A stretch of 64,000 nucleotides of DNA, taken from Allacma fusca. Taxonomy: Eukaryota > Arthropoda > Collembola > Symphypleona > Sminthuridae. Below are positions 35,694 to 48,672 of the stretch, one piece after another. The stretch spans positions 36,869,632-36,933,631 of the forward strand of contig OX359246.1 of the NCBI GenBank assembly GCA_947179485.1. The letters are read 5' to 3'. The position numbers and the translations under genes were made by a program. The notes beneath the pieces were generated by a model. It was given only the letters and a program-made list of their open reading frames with translations, was not told where the DNA came from and did not search any database. Positions within the stretch are counted from its first letter, which is position 1. Each line of letters opens with the position of its first letter.

Positions 35694-37354
35694 TCAATGA
35701 GGACCCCTCCGCGGACCTTTTTTCTGACCTTGATTTTGTTTCGGTTGTTTCACATTAGTTTGATTTTTCCTACGGTTTTGATTGGGCGGGGAGGTTTTCT
35801 TAAAATTTGACTGCCCCGCTGGTGGTTTTGAAGTACCCCTTCCTGGCTTCGTTTGATGGTTATTTGGCGGTGTTTTATTACCTCTGTTGCCGGAGTTATT
35901 TTTATTGTTGGGAGAGGGACCACCCGGACGATTGCTTTCTCTATTGAAATGAGGTTTGGATGCTTTCTGTGCTTTGGGTCTTGACTGGTTTTTTGGCCTT
36001 CTGGGTTTTTGCTTCTTCTCTTGCTCCTGCTCCGGCTGTTCTTGCTTCTGCTTCTTCGGAGTGTTTGGTTCTGCCGTTGGCTTACTCTGCTGCGAAGGCT
36101 TGGGTTGTCTTGGAGGTTTGGGCTTGGGAATATTGATGTACATTTTCCGTCGTTTGGGAATATTTCCTCGCGGACGTCCAGAATAGCCCGGAAGGGAGTA
36201 ACGATTAGAATGTTGAGGAGGACGTCTCTGAGGTGGATGCTTTCGATCTGCGGAACCTCCACTTGCTTTCTCCGGAGACTTTGATGTTGACTCAGCTGGT
36301 GTATGTTCTGCTCGGCCAGAGTGTTGTCCATCTTCCTTATTTTCCAAACTTCCTTGAGGGATCGATTCAATTGATTTTTCTATCATAGAACCATCAGGCG
36401 GAGCTGGAAGGTCAGACGGTGATGTTTCTGTGAAATGAACAAGGAACATATAAAAAACTTTATTAGCAGAAATTTTTATATTTTTCCGAGAACTTGCAAG
36501 GATTTAGTAACGAGTTATTTACAAGCAATTAATTCTTTTTAACTTTATACATAAACACTATAAATTTAAGGAACAAGGAAAAAATATGTTCTAGAATATT
36601 TTTAAGCAAGAGTACAATTTCTTGGAAAACTGTCATATGCAAAGAAATACACGCAGTTGCTCATTCCAAATTTGTAAATATAATTACCCCTACTTTTGCT
36701 TTTAATTTCTTGTGAAATTCATTTTGACTTCTACCCATTCTAATTACATTTCAAATGCCGTGAGAATTCCGAATTATATTTTCCTACCTTCAGCCTGTCT
36801 TTTGAGCCTCTTCGTACGAATTAGTTTCTTGCTCAACAAGTTATCGAAAGTTTCAAAGTCAAAGTAGAGATCCTCGGCAATATCCGTACAGCAAACTCCA
36901 ATCCGAATAGCACTTGTTGCGTTGTAAATGCAAGCCATGTAATCCTTCCCATCGTGCCGTAGCCCTAGGAAATACAAGAGTTAGATATATATTAAGCATA
37001 TGAAGCTAGGTTTAATGAGTTCAAATGCAATCCAGTAGTTCGTTTTTCCCATTAATTTATACGGCTAACTTTATACACTTCACAAAATGAGCAGAAAATA
37101 AAACAGGATTTACATTTATACAATTTATTCTAGTCAATGATTAGCTTTTGATTTTGGAACAGAAACTTTAAGTATTGCACATGGAATTACGTACGGATGT
37201 GTAATTACATATACTTACTATTTGGTAAGGGACAGTCCTGCTGCGATGTACAGTAGGAAAAAGGTTCCGGACATTTCACTGAGGACACAAACCCGCTTGC
37301 AAATAAAGGGAAAAACAATGCCAGGAAACAAGCTGAGGAAATCAAGCGTGACAT
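35694..37354 (-). CDS. Secreted clip-like cysteine protein with long basic disordered tail
   Basis: Three exons (37354-37219, 36964-36788, 36427-35694) join in phase to give 348 residues. Residues 1-21 (MSRLISSACFLALFFPLFASG) form a signal peptide. Cysteines at 28, 35, 41, 57, 70 and 71 have the C-C-C-C-CC order of arthropod clip domains, though spacing is compact. A basic patch KKLIRTKRLKRQ (about 93-104) resembles a furin/dibasic cleavage site. From about residue 105 the chain is low-complexity, rich in Pro, Lys, Arg, Gln, Asn and Gly, strongly basic, and lacks cysteine. No protease domain is present, unlike clip-domain serine proteases. It may be an extracellular-matrix, cuticle or antimicrobial-type protein; that is inference. 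The start is the only ATG that gives a signal peptide, and no family name is assigned. Confidence 0.8.
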
Positions 37355-39654
37355 TTTACGAATTTTAGGAACAGATGCTGCTCCCAGACCAAATTACATT
37401 ACACTGGAGCTAAATGTTAGATTTTAGATTACTGTGACAACATTTGAAATCAAAGTGTAAAGTAGGATTGCATAGGTCCTTAAGAATTGGTAAGAGACAC
37501 TAACGCCACTAACTACCTGTACTACGTGCAGGGAAGGTAAAGCCAATTGTAAGAGAAGTTCCGTACAATTCAGTCTAAAATAAGTCCCCTATTCGTAAGT
37601 AAGACCCAAGTGTATTGACATCTAATTGTACGATAAGAACCCACAGAGCTGTCTAAATTTCCATAGTAGTTCAAAAATTCAAGAAAGAATAGAGCACAGA
37701 GTACAGTTTTTTGTGTAGCAAGTGTATACATTCACCTACATATACATATACACAGTGTCATAATTATAGTGTCTGTACAAACATATGTACACCAGTGCAT
37801 AAAGTACTCCATAGATCTTATACCTAGAGCTGTTCCTGCCCAAGTTAAAAAATCCCCCCTGTTTACAATATGCGGATGAACACTCAGAGTTCATAAAATT
37901 CCAGGTCCAAATTACATTACTAGTCCAGGTAGAAATATACATAATGGTTGATAATGACCCACATAATATGTAGAACATTTGATATGACTCCAAGGTAATT
38001 TTAAGCTTAAACGGTTTCTATGCCATGAAGTTGCTTTAAAAAAACATAAGATAAAGCCCACACAAAGAGCTGGAACTGATAATATAGAAACCGCTGTCTG
38101 AATCCTATGAGAGTAATTATTAGGTTCAATACAGTATTATACTGAACACAAATACTGTCCACTCACCCCTACAAACGTGTATCTGTAGGCGTAAGAACAA
38201 CAAAAAAAACCAACTCTTAAAATGACATCCCATTATATCTACAAGCGTATTTGAACAAAAAGGTTTGATTCTATGAACACTACGTGCATATTGATAGTAG
38301 CAGTTACAATTGTTAGACGTTTTTCTCACTCCATTTTTATCAAAGTTCAAGAATACGATTACCGCTTGTACACTCCTGAAGCGGTTAATTTTAACCACTA
38401 CTCAGCACGCAAGCAAATATTATACATGACCTTCACTTTTAAACAGTGGGTCCTAACTGTCAGCATCATCAGGAATGACCGTAATGATGCAATGCTGCCT
38501 CGAGAGTTAATAACAATCAAAAGGATTTATTACGCCAATTATTTGTAAGTATTCGGTTCCAGAAATATGAAATACTAGACGGCTATAGCGTAAGCACACA
38601 AGCAAGCCTATGCATATAGTAGGTCTGATTGTGAGTGAGTCTCTGAGAGAGAGGGAGCAAGACTTTCATAGCATTTAACGCATCAATTTCCAGTTAATTA
38701 ACGCCCTTTATATAGTTTTAGTGTATTTAGTTGTTACAAAACTGACAGGAAGCTCGAAATAATAAATGTAATTTCAACGACACTGCAATTCCTGGTAGAC
38801 TGAACGACATATGTATGTATTCACGTACATATGTATGTACATATGTAATTATGTATCGTATATACAATATATAGCTAATATTTTGATGACGTTGATATTA
38901 TATCAATTTACACTGTACCCTAAGCCCGGGCTCCAGCGTGGAGCCCATTTAATTATGAAACATAACGAAAATAAATTAATTTGGGAAAGCAAACGCCCAT
39001 AGCCTTTGACAACGGACAATAAATCCTGAGCTATGGAAAAAAATAGGAAGTAAAGCTATGTTCTACAATGCTCTGCTGATGGGATTTACTTACGCAAGCA
39101 CATTATTACCAAAAAGTACTCCCCGAGAAGGAAACAATATATGATTACATTAACTCAAACATATAAGTATAACTTGAAAGAGAAATAAAAGCATTTTTCA
39201 CTTTTATCTAAAAAAAAACTCTCCGGCAGGAAAGCCCCGAGACTGAAGCCCATACGAAAAAAAAATCCATTTGAGGATCACGTAATACGCAAATTATGGG
39301 AGGAAAGTTAATAATAAAGCAATCTGGATGTGTATAAGTGAGCCCCTAGACATTTCCGGAACTGCATCACGTATTTCTCGGAATCACCTAACTGCATGAA
39401 CCTTTCCCATGCAACTCAAACCTTTTTCAAGGGTAATAGTAAAACAAATTTACTAAAAGAAATAATCGGATAAAACTGTATATAAGATCTAATTCTCTGT
39501 GCATACTTCCCTTATGAACATATGTACATATGTACATGACACATTCTCACCTCATTCCATTTCCAACTGTTAACATGGATTTTTATGGGGAAATCGCAAA
39601 CTTTCTAATGTAAATGCACATTACAAGGCACACAAAAAATTACATTATTTGCAT
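37355..39654. other. Gene-free stretch with ACATATGT clusters
   Basis: No supported gene. Palindromic ACATATGT/TACATATGTA words cluster near 38808-38850, with further copies near 39520. They are common across the window and look like simple-sequence DNA. Confidence 0.4.
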
Positions 39655-40075
39655 AGTTTTTTTTTGCCAGCTCCGCAGGAACAATTTCCACCCACTTCTT
39701 TCACATCCATCTCTCAAGGATTTCAAGGTAGGCATCTCCGTATATGTAATATCACATATGTACATACGTAATTTAATATAGCCAGTCACTCCGATGCTCT
39801 TGTACATTATTTCAGTCGGATACACACAGAAATCACCCAACGAGAAAACCGAGTCGGACATCACATCTCTCACATGTATCCACATTTCATTCTTGGTGGG
39901 ATACAAAACCCTTGCTGTGCTCCATCAGGATCGGAGTCGCAGGGAAGATTTTGAATGGTAAAGTACCAGAGGAAGAGGCAGTGCCCGTTGTTACTCAAAC
40001 CGGGGACATTTCCCGGTTCCTCTATCTCAATTTTAGATTCTGAGAGAGTGCTGTGAGAATTCATAAATCCATCAC
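39655..40075. other. Possible unassigned exons, strand uncertain
   Basis: On the plus strand 39673-39728 is bounded by a TTTTTTTTGCCAG acceptor and a CAAG/GTAGGC donor. On the same strand 39817 to about 39957 is bounded by CATTATTTCAG and G/GTAAAG, with compatible open frames. On the minus strand 40043 to about 39888 is bounded by a TTCTCACAG acceptor and a GTGAGAG donor, and encodes GHCLFLWYFTIQNLPCDSDP followed by GFCIPPRMKCGY. That is a cysteine pattern faintly like a CUB domain. The block is less AT-rich than its surroundings. I cannot choose between strands and do not name a product. Confidence 0.35.
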
Positions 40076-40891
40076 TTGTGATCTTAGTTTTTTAACTCAG
40101 ACTTTGACTCACATTTATAATAACAATTTTAAATATTCCATAGTTCAGATGACTCTCGTGTATGTACTCCAGGGTTAGTATATCTACTCCAGGAAAAACA
40201 AAACCCTTGTTTGTACTGTCCTGTCAGAGAAATAGATCCAAGACAAAAAAAAAATAAGTGAAAGGGTTTTGTGTGCACTTTCTTCATGGTGAAAACTATT
40301 GATCGTATATATTTCTCTATTTTTTTTTCTTCTTCTTCCAGTCCATGAGCCTCACGTTGAAGGATATCAAGTCTGGATAGTAATAGACAACTAATGAAAA
40401 GACTGGATGTGCGTGTGAAATCTCATTGTGAACTTTATTTGAACTTTTCTGATAAATTGGGGACTGATCCTCAGTAGCTCTGTGTATTTTATATCAAATC
40501 AAGCTCAACCAGCCCTTTTTTCCCTCGTGTGACAGACCGCCGAAGCTTAAGTGTACATATTATAAGGAAGGAAAATTGAGACCGAGGTTACATGTATCCC
40601 TTTCCCCCAAACAATTTTTCTAGCTTATTTCCCCTCGTTCTCGCAGCTCCTGCTCATAGTCAGCTGGCAATTTTTCTAGGGAAGTTGAAATGAAAAAAAT
40701 ATAAAAAAATCTCTTATTAAGCAAACCCCATATCGTTAAGAGTGTACACTATAAATGTATCATATCTGACATTTGAAGTCTTCCCACTGTGCCAGCCATA
40801 GCCCCAGAGAGCTCATAGTACAGGTTTCTCATGTGAACATAGATACTGTTTTTATCTATAGATACACAACACTGTACGTTAATAATTAAAG

Positions 40892-40898
40892 TATAAAA
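40892..40898 (+). promoter_or_regulatory. Candidate TATA box upstream of the GPCR gene
   Basis: TATAAAA occurs on the coding strand about 550 bases before the GPCR start codon, in otherwise mixed sequence. Without transcript data this is only a candidate. Confidence 0.25.
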
Positions 40899-41442
40899 AG
40901 TGGACTGAGTGAACTGATGCACGTGTGTTTCTCGACGTTGCTACTATTCCTGTGAAGAATATATGTACGTGTGTGCTGTTATTGGTAAGCATGTTTACTG
41001 CATCCGTGTGAGACTCAAATAGCTCAAGCTAGCTAATAGTAAATAGTTATTATACGAAAGTTAAAAAAAAAACAGTCTGATGCTTACTTACTATAGGAGA
41101 GGAAAAATTAATTCCAATTGGCTTGCCGAGACGAGGCCTACAGTACTGAATAGTAGTAGCTGGAAAGAATTATTGGAGAGATGAGGGGTGCTCTTGTTTC
41201 GTCAACTGTATCTGTACATAGTGTTGGAGTCCCATGTGATTAACTCTTTTAACAAGTCTCAATTAAATTACTGCTCTATACCCACTCTTGCTCTTGGAAC
41301 TACCCCCATGGAAAGGCTCATCAGTCAGGATGGAGGAGGAACCGGAAGGTTAAAATTGCTACGTATGGAAAGTCCTACTATTTCCGAGAAGAAAAAGTGA
41401 GAGGTGGAGGGAGAGAGAAATCGGAGTGGCCCTAAAAAAAAC

Positions 41443-43055
41443 ATGGATAGTTCTTCAATATTATTGTTCAACATCTCAGAGGCCCGGAACTGTTCCGAGC
41501 CGGACTTCCCCAATGAGAAAAATAAGGATTTATTTGCTGCTCACAGTGTCATTGCAATTATCTCAGTCCTAGGGATAATTGGCAATGGGATCTCGGGAGT
41601 GGTCCTTAACATGCCACAGATGAGATCCTCCTACAACTTGCTCCTCTTTGCCCTCACAGTCTCGGACTCCACTCAGCTCTTTTTCTTTTGCCTGTCCTAT
41701 GGGTCACAAGCTCTCTGGTATTTGGATATTATCTCACAGCCCGAGCTCATAAGTCCGATATACCCCTTTGCACTCTTCTGTTTTTATGTGGGTAAGTCGC
41801 AGATTGTTATGGGACAATATTGTGGGATGTTATTTTGTAATCAAAAATACATTTGTATAAAGTCTCTCCCTGTGAATGTAATAATACTGTAATGTAACCT
41901 ATTATTGTGACTTACAATAAATTACATGCATAATTACATATATCCAGAGATATGATTAAATGTATATAATTATTATACATAGATACATATGTATTATTAC
42001 GTGGACAGTCCCGAGGGATTTTAAGGAACAATAAGTTGCAATGTCACACGTCTATCCACTGCATGTGGAGTGGTCGTTCCAAGGCTTAATTTTAGCTCTT
42101 GTTATACGACAACGCCCCAATGTTTATTTACTTTTTATGTGTTTGCTTTATTTCCAGCACACACCATCTCAATCCACATCACAGTATTACTCTCATTTGA
42201 GAGGTACATTGCCGTCTGCAAGCCCTTCAAAGCTCACAAAGTCTTTCCGACCAAGAGACGCTCCTGCTGTTATATCCTCATCGTGTCTATCTTCTCAATT
42301 CTCTTCAATTTACCCAAATGGCTGGAGCTGGAATTATGCCAAGTTAAAATGAAGGTCTCTAATCCACTTCAACCCTCATCCTGGTCTCATTACAGGATCA
42401 ATAACACCGGTCCTGGTGTTAATCCCGCAGCTGATGATCCACCCTATGTTCTCAAGGAAGTTGTGGTGTACACAAGATTTTTTCATGACGGGGTCTACCG
42501 TATTGTGTATCGTCAGGTTATTGACTACGCTGTCAATTTCATTACTCCGATTGTATTCATCATTGTTTTTAATATCTGGATATCCAAGGAGGTGAGTACA
42601 TCCATAACTAGAATGACAATTTGTGATAATAGGGAAATAGATATGTGGAACATTTTGTCAGGGTTATGTTTTTATTATGATTATAAAATAAAATGTTTTT
42701 TTTTTCTTCCCTTGCCTTGATATAGATACGTCAAGCCAACCTGAGAAGACAGTCCCTGACTCTAATACAGTTGAATGATAGTTCCAAAACCTTGATGCTG
42801 ATTGGGGTTGTCTTTGCCATTTGTGTTAGCCCAGCTTGGCTCCTTGTGAAGTTTCTCCTCCATAGAATCAACGTCTGTGTTCCAGGGAGTGTTATGTCCT
42901 GTCAACGAATCACAATTGTCTTGCTGGCATTCAACGCTTCCATTAATTTTGTGATTTACTGTCTCTGTGGTAGTAAGTTCCGTCAGCAGCTGCTCCTTTT
43001 ACTGGGACAGCTACTCCAGTGGACCTTAGGGATTTTCCGGAGGAATAAACACTAA
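41443..43055 (+). CDS. FMRFamide-receptor-like peptide GPCR (rhodopsin class)
   Basis: Three exons (41443-41791, 42158-42591, 42726-43055) join in phase to 370 residues with seven hydrophobic segments. The N-terminus has NxS/T glycosylation sites (NIS, NCS). Helix 1 carries GIIGNGISGVVL and the first loop MPQMRSSYNLLLFAL, both very like insect FMRFamide receptors. The helix 3 end is FERYIAVCKPFKA (E131-R132-Y133 in place of DRY). Helix 6 has CVSPAW and lacks the usual W of CWxP. Helix 7 has NFVIY (335-339) in place of NPxxY, as in fly FMRFamide receptor. The C-terminal tail is short (about 25 residues). A TGA lies in frame upstream of the ATG. Relatives bind FMRFamide-like or myosuppressin-like peptides and couple to G proteins at the plasma membrane; the ligand here is unknown. 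Confidence 0.9.
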
Positions 43056-46000
43056 AAAGCGGTCTCTTTAGCGGCGTGAATTCAAAAGTATTATTATTAT
43101 TATTGACAGCAAGCCAGATTGTTGGATATTATTGTCAATTTTTCTTATTTACCGTTTCTATATACATAGTTCTAGCTATTGGAGGATAATTTTTTCCCCT
43201 GGATTGATGTATATAACCAATTACAGTTTTGTTTATCTTGGTTCCTTGTTTGTGCTATGTGCCAAAAGCCATGTCATTATGCATTTATGGATTTGAAAAA
43301 GTATGAGAAATGTGAGCAACTATTTTTTTTTTGACATTAGTAATAATTATTTGGAAGTGTACCTGATTTGTCTGGGCGTTGACTTATGTACCTGTAATAA
43401 TTACATTGGGTGTTTGTGTGATTGGGTGTATGTCTGTTAGTATTATTCATTCTGAGCTTAGATAAGTTTCTTGTCCATTATAATTTTGAGGATAGTGAAA
43501 AAAAAAACGAAATACCTGACTGAACAGTAGTAATATATATGTTTAAAGTGTGTATATTGTCTCTTTCAATTAAAAATATTAAAAATTCAATTAATATTTT
43601 CAAATTCGTCTGTACTGGAATGTCAGTCTGTATTTCTACATTTACATTCATTTTATTTCTACATGTATCTATTTAATACGGGATTGAAATGAGGTTTCAC
43701 ATGAAATGGGATCTGCTTTAGTTTCGTAAGAGTCCTATTCATTATAATCCATCATAATAATTTGTGACATTCGTTTCTTCATGTCAGCGGCTGTTGAGGG
43801 AATAAGTAATCGTCATATGGCATGATGAAGTTTAGTGGAGTCTCGTACTATACTGTAAGATACATTCTTCATTGTGAGTGCTCTTTCTCTGTTAGTTTCA
43901 AGTTATTGGGCAGTTCAGCTCAGCCCTTTCAGCCCTATGTTTAGTTTCTATACATTGTAAAAGCCAATGATAAATAAGCCAAATTTACAGCTCTTTTCAG
44001 GATGGCTGTGTAAATAGCTCAAGTACATGTAGAATGATTTAAGGACTAACACTTTTCAGTCAAGTAATTTCATGTTTTTTTTTGTGGGACCTCAAGTCTA
44101 GACCAACAAGTATCTGTGGAAAAATGTTGTGATGGTTAGGGTGTGAGTGGCGACAAAACCAATTCGAGCGACCAGAAGTCCTACATCAAAGGCTGCATAC
44201 TGTAATCCTTTCAATAGATGTACGTGTAATAAGAAGCAAACAAAATAACGTAAACTGTCACATCTGGGAAATGCCGTTCTTCAATCCAAAAAACAACTAT
44301 GGTGCAGAAATTGGAAACTGGTGATAGGATAAGACTTCTCAGTAAACGTCTCCAGCATATTTTTTTAAGCTCAAGTTTGTTTTCATATGGCTTGAAGTTT
44401 CCATGGAATTTCTTCCTAGGGTGTTCCTTGGTCCACTATCTGTACGTTTTGATAAAACAAGGCTACATACTATTCCAAGAAATTTTATACGGAATTAAGC
44501 ATGGATATTGAATTCAACGTTCAAGTACTGGAGAATAATTACACGGTGGAGTTATATGCTACAGATCCTGAGAAGATCCATTAGGTTAACATTTCTTACC
44601 TAGCATGTACACACAGATTCAACATTCACACTATTCCACGAAAACTGATGGCTTACAAATAAACCAAAACTTATGGTTTAAGCTAAATACATATTTTATT
44701 ATAGTAAAATATAAAATGCAAATAAATTTATTCCAAATATGTACATGAATTACAACAACCCAAACGTGAATCATAGACATAGCAGAATAATTGAGAAGGC
44801 CATGGCATTTTCATTTAATGGCATTTTGAGTGTATAGTTAATTATATGACTCTGTGAGAGCCCTATTGTTGTTAAAACTATCTAAATCCTTTATATCACG
44901 GGTTAAAACCATGTCCTATCCTAATTTACACAAAAATTATGTGCTTGAGTTTTTCCAACGGCATAACTGCAAGCCATTTGAAGAATTCGCTAGCTGGGGG
45001 AAGTGAGCTAGCAAATTGTAAATATCTCATTAAAAAAATTATACATACGTCGCCCATTAGTTAAACGGATTCTCTCACCATTGCAGTGAGATAATAAATA
45101 CCATGCATTTGATTCATATATTCTTTATCTTTAATTAAGTTAGTTTTGATTGTTTTAATAGTTAGTTGTAGACAGCCTGAAAATGAACGCAGTAATTGTT
45201 CGAAATCACACTATTTACAGTAAGGGATGGATTCCACTGAAACCAATTTAAATGTGAAAAATAACTGCAGAAAGTAGTTACATTAGTCATTCGGTATTTT
45301 TGCCTCGTATCCGACATGCTAAACAAGTCGGCATTTTTAAGCCTTGAATTAAATTAATGCATGGTTTCCAAATCACAAACTTTTTCGTTTCCAAGTTCAA
45401 TTAATTCTACGTGAAGTAGCCTATTTTAACATTTTTGTCACCTGTACTCAGTTCCACAGTTACATGCCATAAGTTACATGCATAATTTTTAAAAACACAA
45501 AAATTCATGAGACTGTTAAGAGCCAGATGTTTAAACTAATTAATTATTTATTTATTTTAAAAAATATTCGTCTAGAAAAATTATGAAATCAACTCCTGCT
45601 CCAAGCAAAGAAATGGATTAAATCATATTAGAATAAAAGCACTCTGCTTTTATTTTCAATATTTCTCAATATTTCAGTGGGAGGAACTTCTGGACAAAGT
45701 GGTTGTATTGCGGAACATTTTTGTACCGAGGATTTCGGACCATGATAGCATAGTGTTACGGATTACTCGAACTGGAAATGATGAGGACGTAGTCCCCTTA
45801 TGCCCCAATAAAATAACTCCTAAATTTCGGAAAAATATAAAGTTCCTTTTAGACGGAGAATGGCAAGTTTATTTTTAGGAACAGAGCCTGCCGCTCGAAA
45901 TACAATCTTCCGCAGTTTGTCCCTCAAATTCATAATTCTAAGTGACGCCGGTAAGGAGCTCTTCCGCTGACCTGAGCTCGAGCCGCATCTTCAACTTTTC

Positions 46001-46320
46001 GCCCCGTCCCCTTATTAATGTCAAATCATACAAGCTACTAAACCCATGTACACAAGTACACACTACCCCTATAGTATATATTGCCCCTTCATTCTCACTC
46101 ACTCACAACCCGCAGCTTCTCTACAGATCAGTCTCACTATAATTGTAAGCCACTTACATGTATACATTTATAGGCAATGGTACACTACAATAGTATGTCG
46201 GGAAAGAAAAATATTATTCATACAGTGGGGACATTTGATTTAAGCCAATGAAAATATTTCCCCCTATAAAAATATGTATCTTTACAGCCGATTCAATATC
46301 TTAAGAGATTTTTTTTACTT
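43056..46320. other. Gene-free stretch
   Basis: Only short open frames without splice support. A small ATT triplet run lies at about 43093-43105. No RNA gene or bounded mobile element was identified. Confidence 0.45.
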
Positions 46321-46339
46321 TTAGTGGTTCTCATTTAGA

Positions 46340-46960
46340 CATGTGTAGGACGGGGTCTTACCAAGGTTTTTGGGGCGGGACACTTTCCGAAATTGCCTCG
46401 AGTTATTTTGGGATGGCTTCGGGACAAACGTTTGTCCCGAGGATTCCGGGACGGGAGGGAATCTTCTGTGGTGCAAAAACATTGTTCCCAGCAAAAGCCC
46501 TAGATCCATTGGTCCAATCACGTTATCAAGATTTAAATGACTTGATTTTTTGAAATAAATTTTTGATTTAAATCAAAATTTACACTTTAACTTTCCCGGT
46601 TAGTAAAATAGTAATTTGGCTTCTCGAAACGTTTCAAAACTTTCATTTTTCTCAGTTTTGGACATGAGACCATTTTGGATTTTGGTCATTTTCAGGATAA
46701 TTTGGGTATGTTGCATTTCCTGTACAAGCTATCACCGTGCGATAAAAGTTGAATTTTAAAAAGTTTTTAAATGTTGTATATTACAGTATTCAAGCTTCTG
46801 CTGGGGATGATTGTTTTGCCCCACGGAAGATTCCGTCTCGTTTCGAAATTCAGGGTCAAAAATATGTGTCCCGATCCCTTCCCGAAATAACATGGGACAA
46901 AATTTATGTCCCGAAATTGTCCCGTTACCCGGCAGAAACTCAGTATCTACAAAACCATCC
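46340..46960. mobile_element. Foldback element with CGGGACAA words
   Basis: The left arm (46340-46500) and right arm (46793-46960) are inverted copies. GGAATCTTCTGTGGTGCAAA near 46458 pairs with the reverse of TTTTGCCCCACGGAAGATTC near 46811. Both arms carry repeated CGGGAC/GTCCCG words. The loop of about 290 bp contains an AT-rich GATTTAAATC block that belongs to a second, interleaved element. No target duplication was found, so exact ends are uncertain. Confidence 0.6.
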
Positions 46961-47515
46961 CAACACCGAATCTTTCTTAGTGTATAAATTAAAGTAAAAA
47001 AATGCCATTCTATAATGTCATACTCTTGTAAGGAGAGATATCCATATTTGTTTAAACCGAATATTCCCAATTTGCAAATAATTTTTCTGTCTCGACATAT
47101 AATTTTATTACTCATATCATCATAAAATCATTTGTAAGCATTAAAAATACAAATGAGACTGTTGGTATTTGTCCTACACAGCTTTTGGCTTCAAAGACAA
47201 AACTCAATGTGAAATTATTACAATTGTAAAAAATTCTTGTGATATTTAAAACTGATCTTCAACCGGCTATGTATTTAATATTAGTGGACTAAGTCTTTAT
47301 ATTTTCTCTTAATATTTTTTTCAATTGTTCAAGTTTCATTGGTGCCAACAGTGTACATTATTAAGAAAATTAAAATCCAAATATTTGTATGATAATTCTA
47401 TCGTGCGATAAAATTGTAAATTAAAATCAGTAAAAACTTTGATTTAAATACAACAAAATCCGATTTAAATCAAATAAATCCGATTTTTTTCAAAAAATCA
47501 AACAAATCAGCAACC
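46515..47515. mobile_element. Possible hAT-like element with GATTTAAATCAAA words
   Basis: The left segment TTGATTTTTTGAAATAAAT with TTTGATTTAAATCAAAATT (about 46540-46582) faces an inverted counterpart at 47440-47515. There the reverse strand reads TTGATTTTTTGAAAAAAATC, and GATTTAAATCAAA words recur. No clear target duplication. It interleaves with the CGGGAC foldback (its left end lies in the foldback loop, its right end outside), which implies nested insertion or later rearrangement. Confidence 0.45.
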
Positions 47516-48384
47516 TTGAAAATACACTCAACTGCCTCTGCGGACACACATGTGCGCACACTCCACAGTCCATCCTAGAAATATCTATCCTATGCATACC
47601 ACTATCTCCCCAGAAATTATCAATATTATTGCAGCCAATCATTTCATGATCCAATCAATCTTTTATTATTAAAGAGCACTTTCTGTCCGTTTATTTAAAG
47701 TTTCGTACTTTCATAGTTCAGTGGCATCGCACAACGTCCAAAAGGTGGCATGCCAAGTACTCCTTATTATTAACGAGCACTACCTGTAAAGCGCTACTCT
47801 TAATATAAACGCGCATTATTTAGGTATACAACAAGTCTCTACGAAAGGGCGTGATTCGTAATCCTAATCTATCACCTCTTCAAGTAATTGTCCCTGTGAT
47901 GCACAGGGCTTTTACTAGTTTCTCATTAACGGCTCAAAATGCCAGGTTTTCAAATCTAGGCACAATCGGGAATTTTTTGAATACGTTCACTGCGCAAGGC
48001 AGTGTTCAGGAGAAAGTAACTAGCTTAACCTTACAAACAATTGTTTAGAAACTGTAGGGAATTCTTAAAATGTTTTCCCGTAATTTGAGTAATTAATTGC
48101 CGTGGATCAATTGATAACATTTAGTTCCGTGATCATTAGAAACCCCTTTATCCCTCGTGCTGTGACTTGAATATATGAATACATTGAAATACTATGTGCA
48201 TACTTGCAAGTATTGACAATAATTTGACCGATTTTTCAAGAGAACAAAATTCATCTATGTGAACAAATAAGTTCACGGCTATCAAATGAACAACACACAA
48301 ATGTGGGATTTTTTGGTGAAAACGCTCCAAGCTTTCTAAATATATTGCAGATACATAATGAAACAATCGTTTGTCTCGAGAAAT
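47516..48384. other. Gene-free stretch
   Basis: No supported feature; short open frames only. Confidence 0.4.
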
Positions 48385-48392
48385 TCATGCTA

Positions 48393-48664
48393 CAGCCGTT
48401 CTCGATTACGATTTGAAAAACATTTTAGGAACAAAGTTCAAAATCGTTTATCCGTCGGCTTAACCGAGCGGATACATTTATTTACTTAATCCGAACCGAA
48501 CGGATAAATTCATATTCGAAACCAAACCGATCCGAAACCGATATCCGGTTAGGCATTGACGTATCCGAACCGTTCGGTTATTTCAATTCGGTTACGACTT
48601 TTCTATCCGAACCGTCGGTTTCGGTTAACCAATAGTCGGATAACCGCGTTAAACCGAACCGATC
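48393..48664. mobile_element. hAT-like non-autonomous element 7 (AACCGAACCG word family)
   Basis: TCATGCTA (48385-48392) and TCATGCTT (48665-48672) flank a 272-bp unit, an 8-bp duplication with one mismatch. Inside, CCGAACCGAACGG, TATCCGAACCG and CGGTTAACCG-like words recur on both strands. The inverted ends (CAGCCGTTCTCG against GATCGGTTCGG) match poorly, so the call rests on the flanks and the word content. Confidence 0.55.
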
Positions 48665-48672
48665 TCATGCTT

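Noticed and set aside
35750..36370. 206-codon minus-strand frame and plus-strand Leu/Cys-rich frames over the basic exon
   Set aside because: They are shadows of the low-complexity Lys/Pro/Gln coding exon, which alone joins in phase to the signal-peptide exons.
42041..42352. Second plus-strand frame overlapping GPCR exon 2
   Set aside because: Out of frame with the conserved receptor segments.
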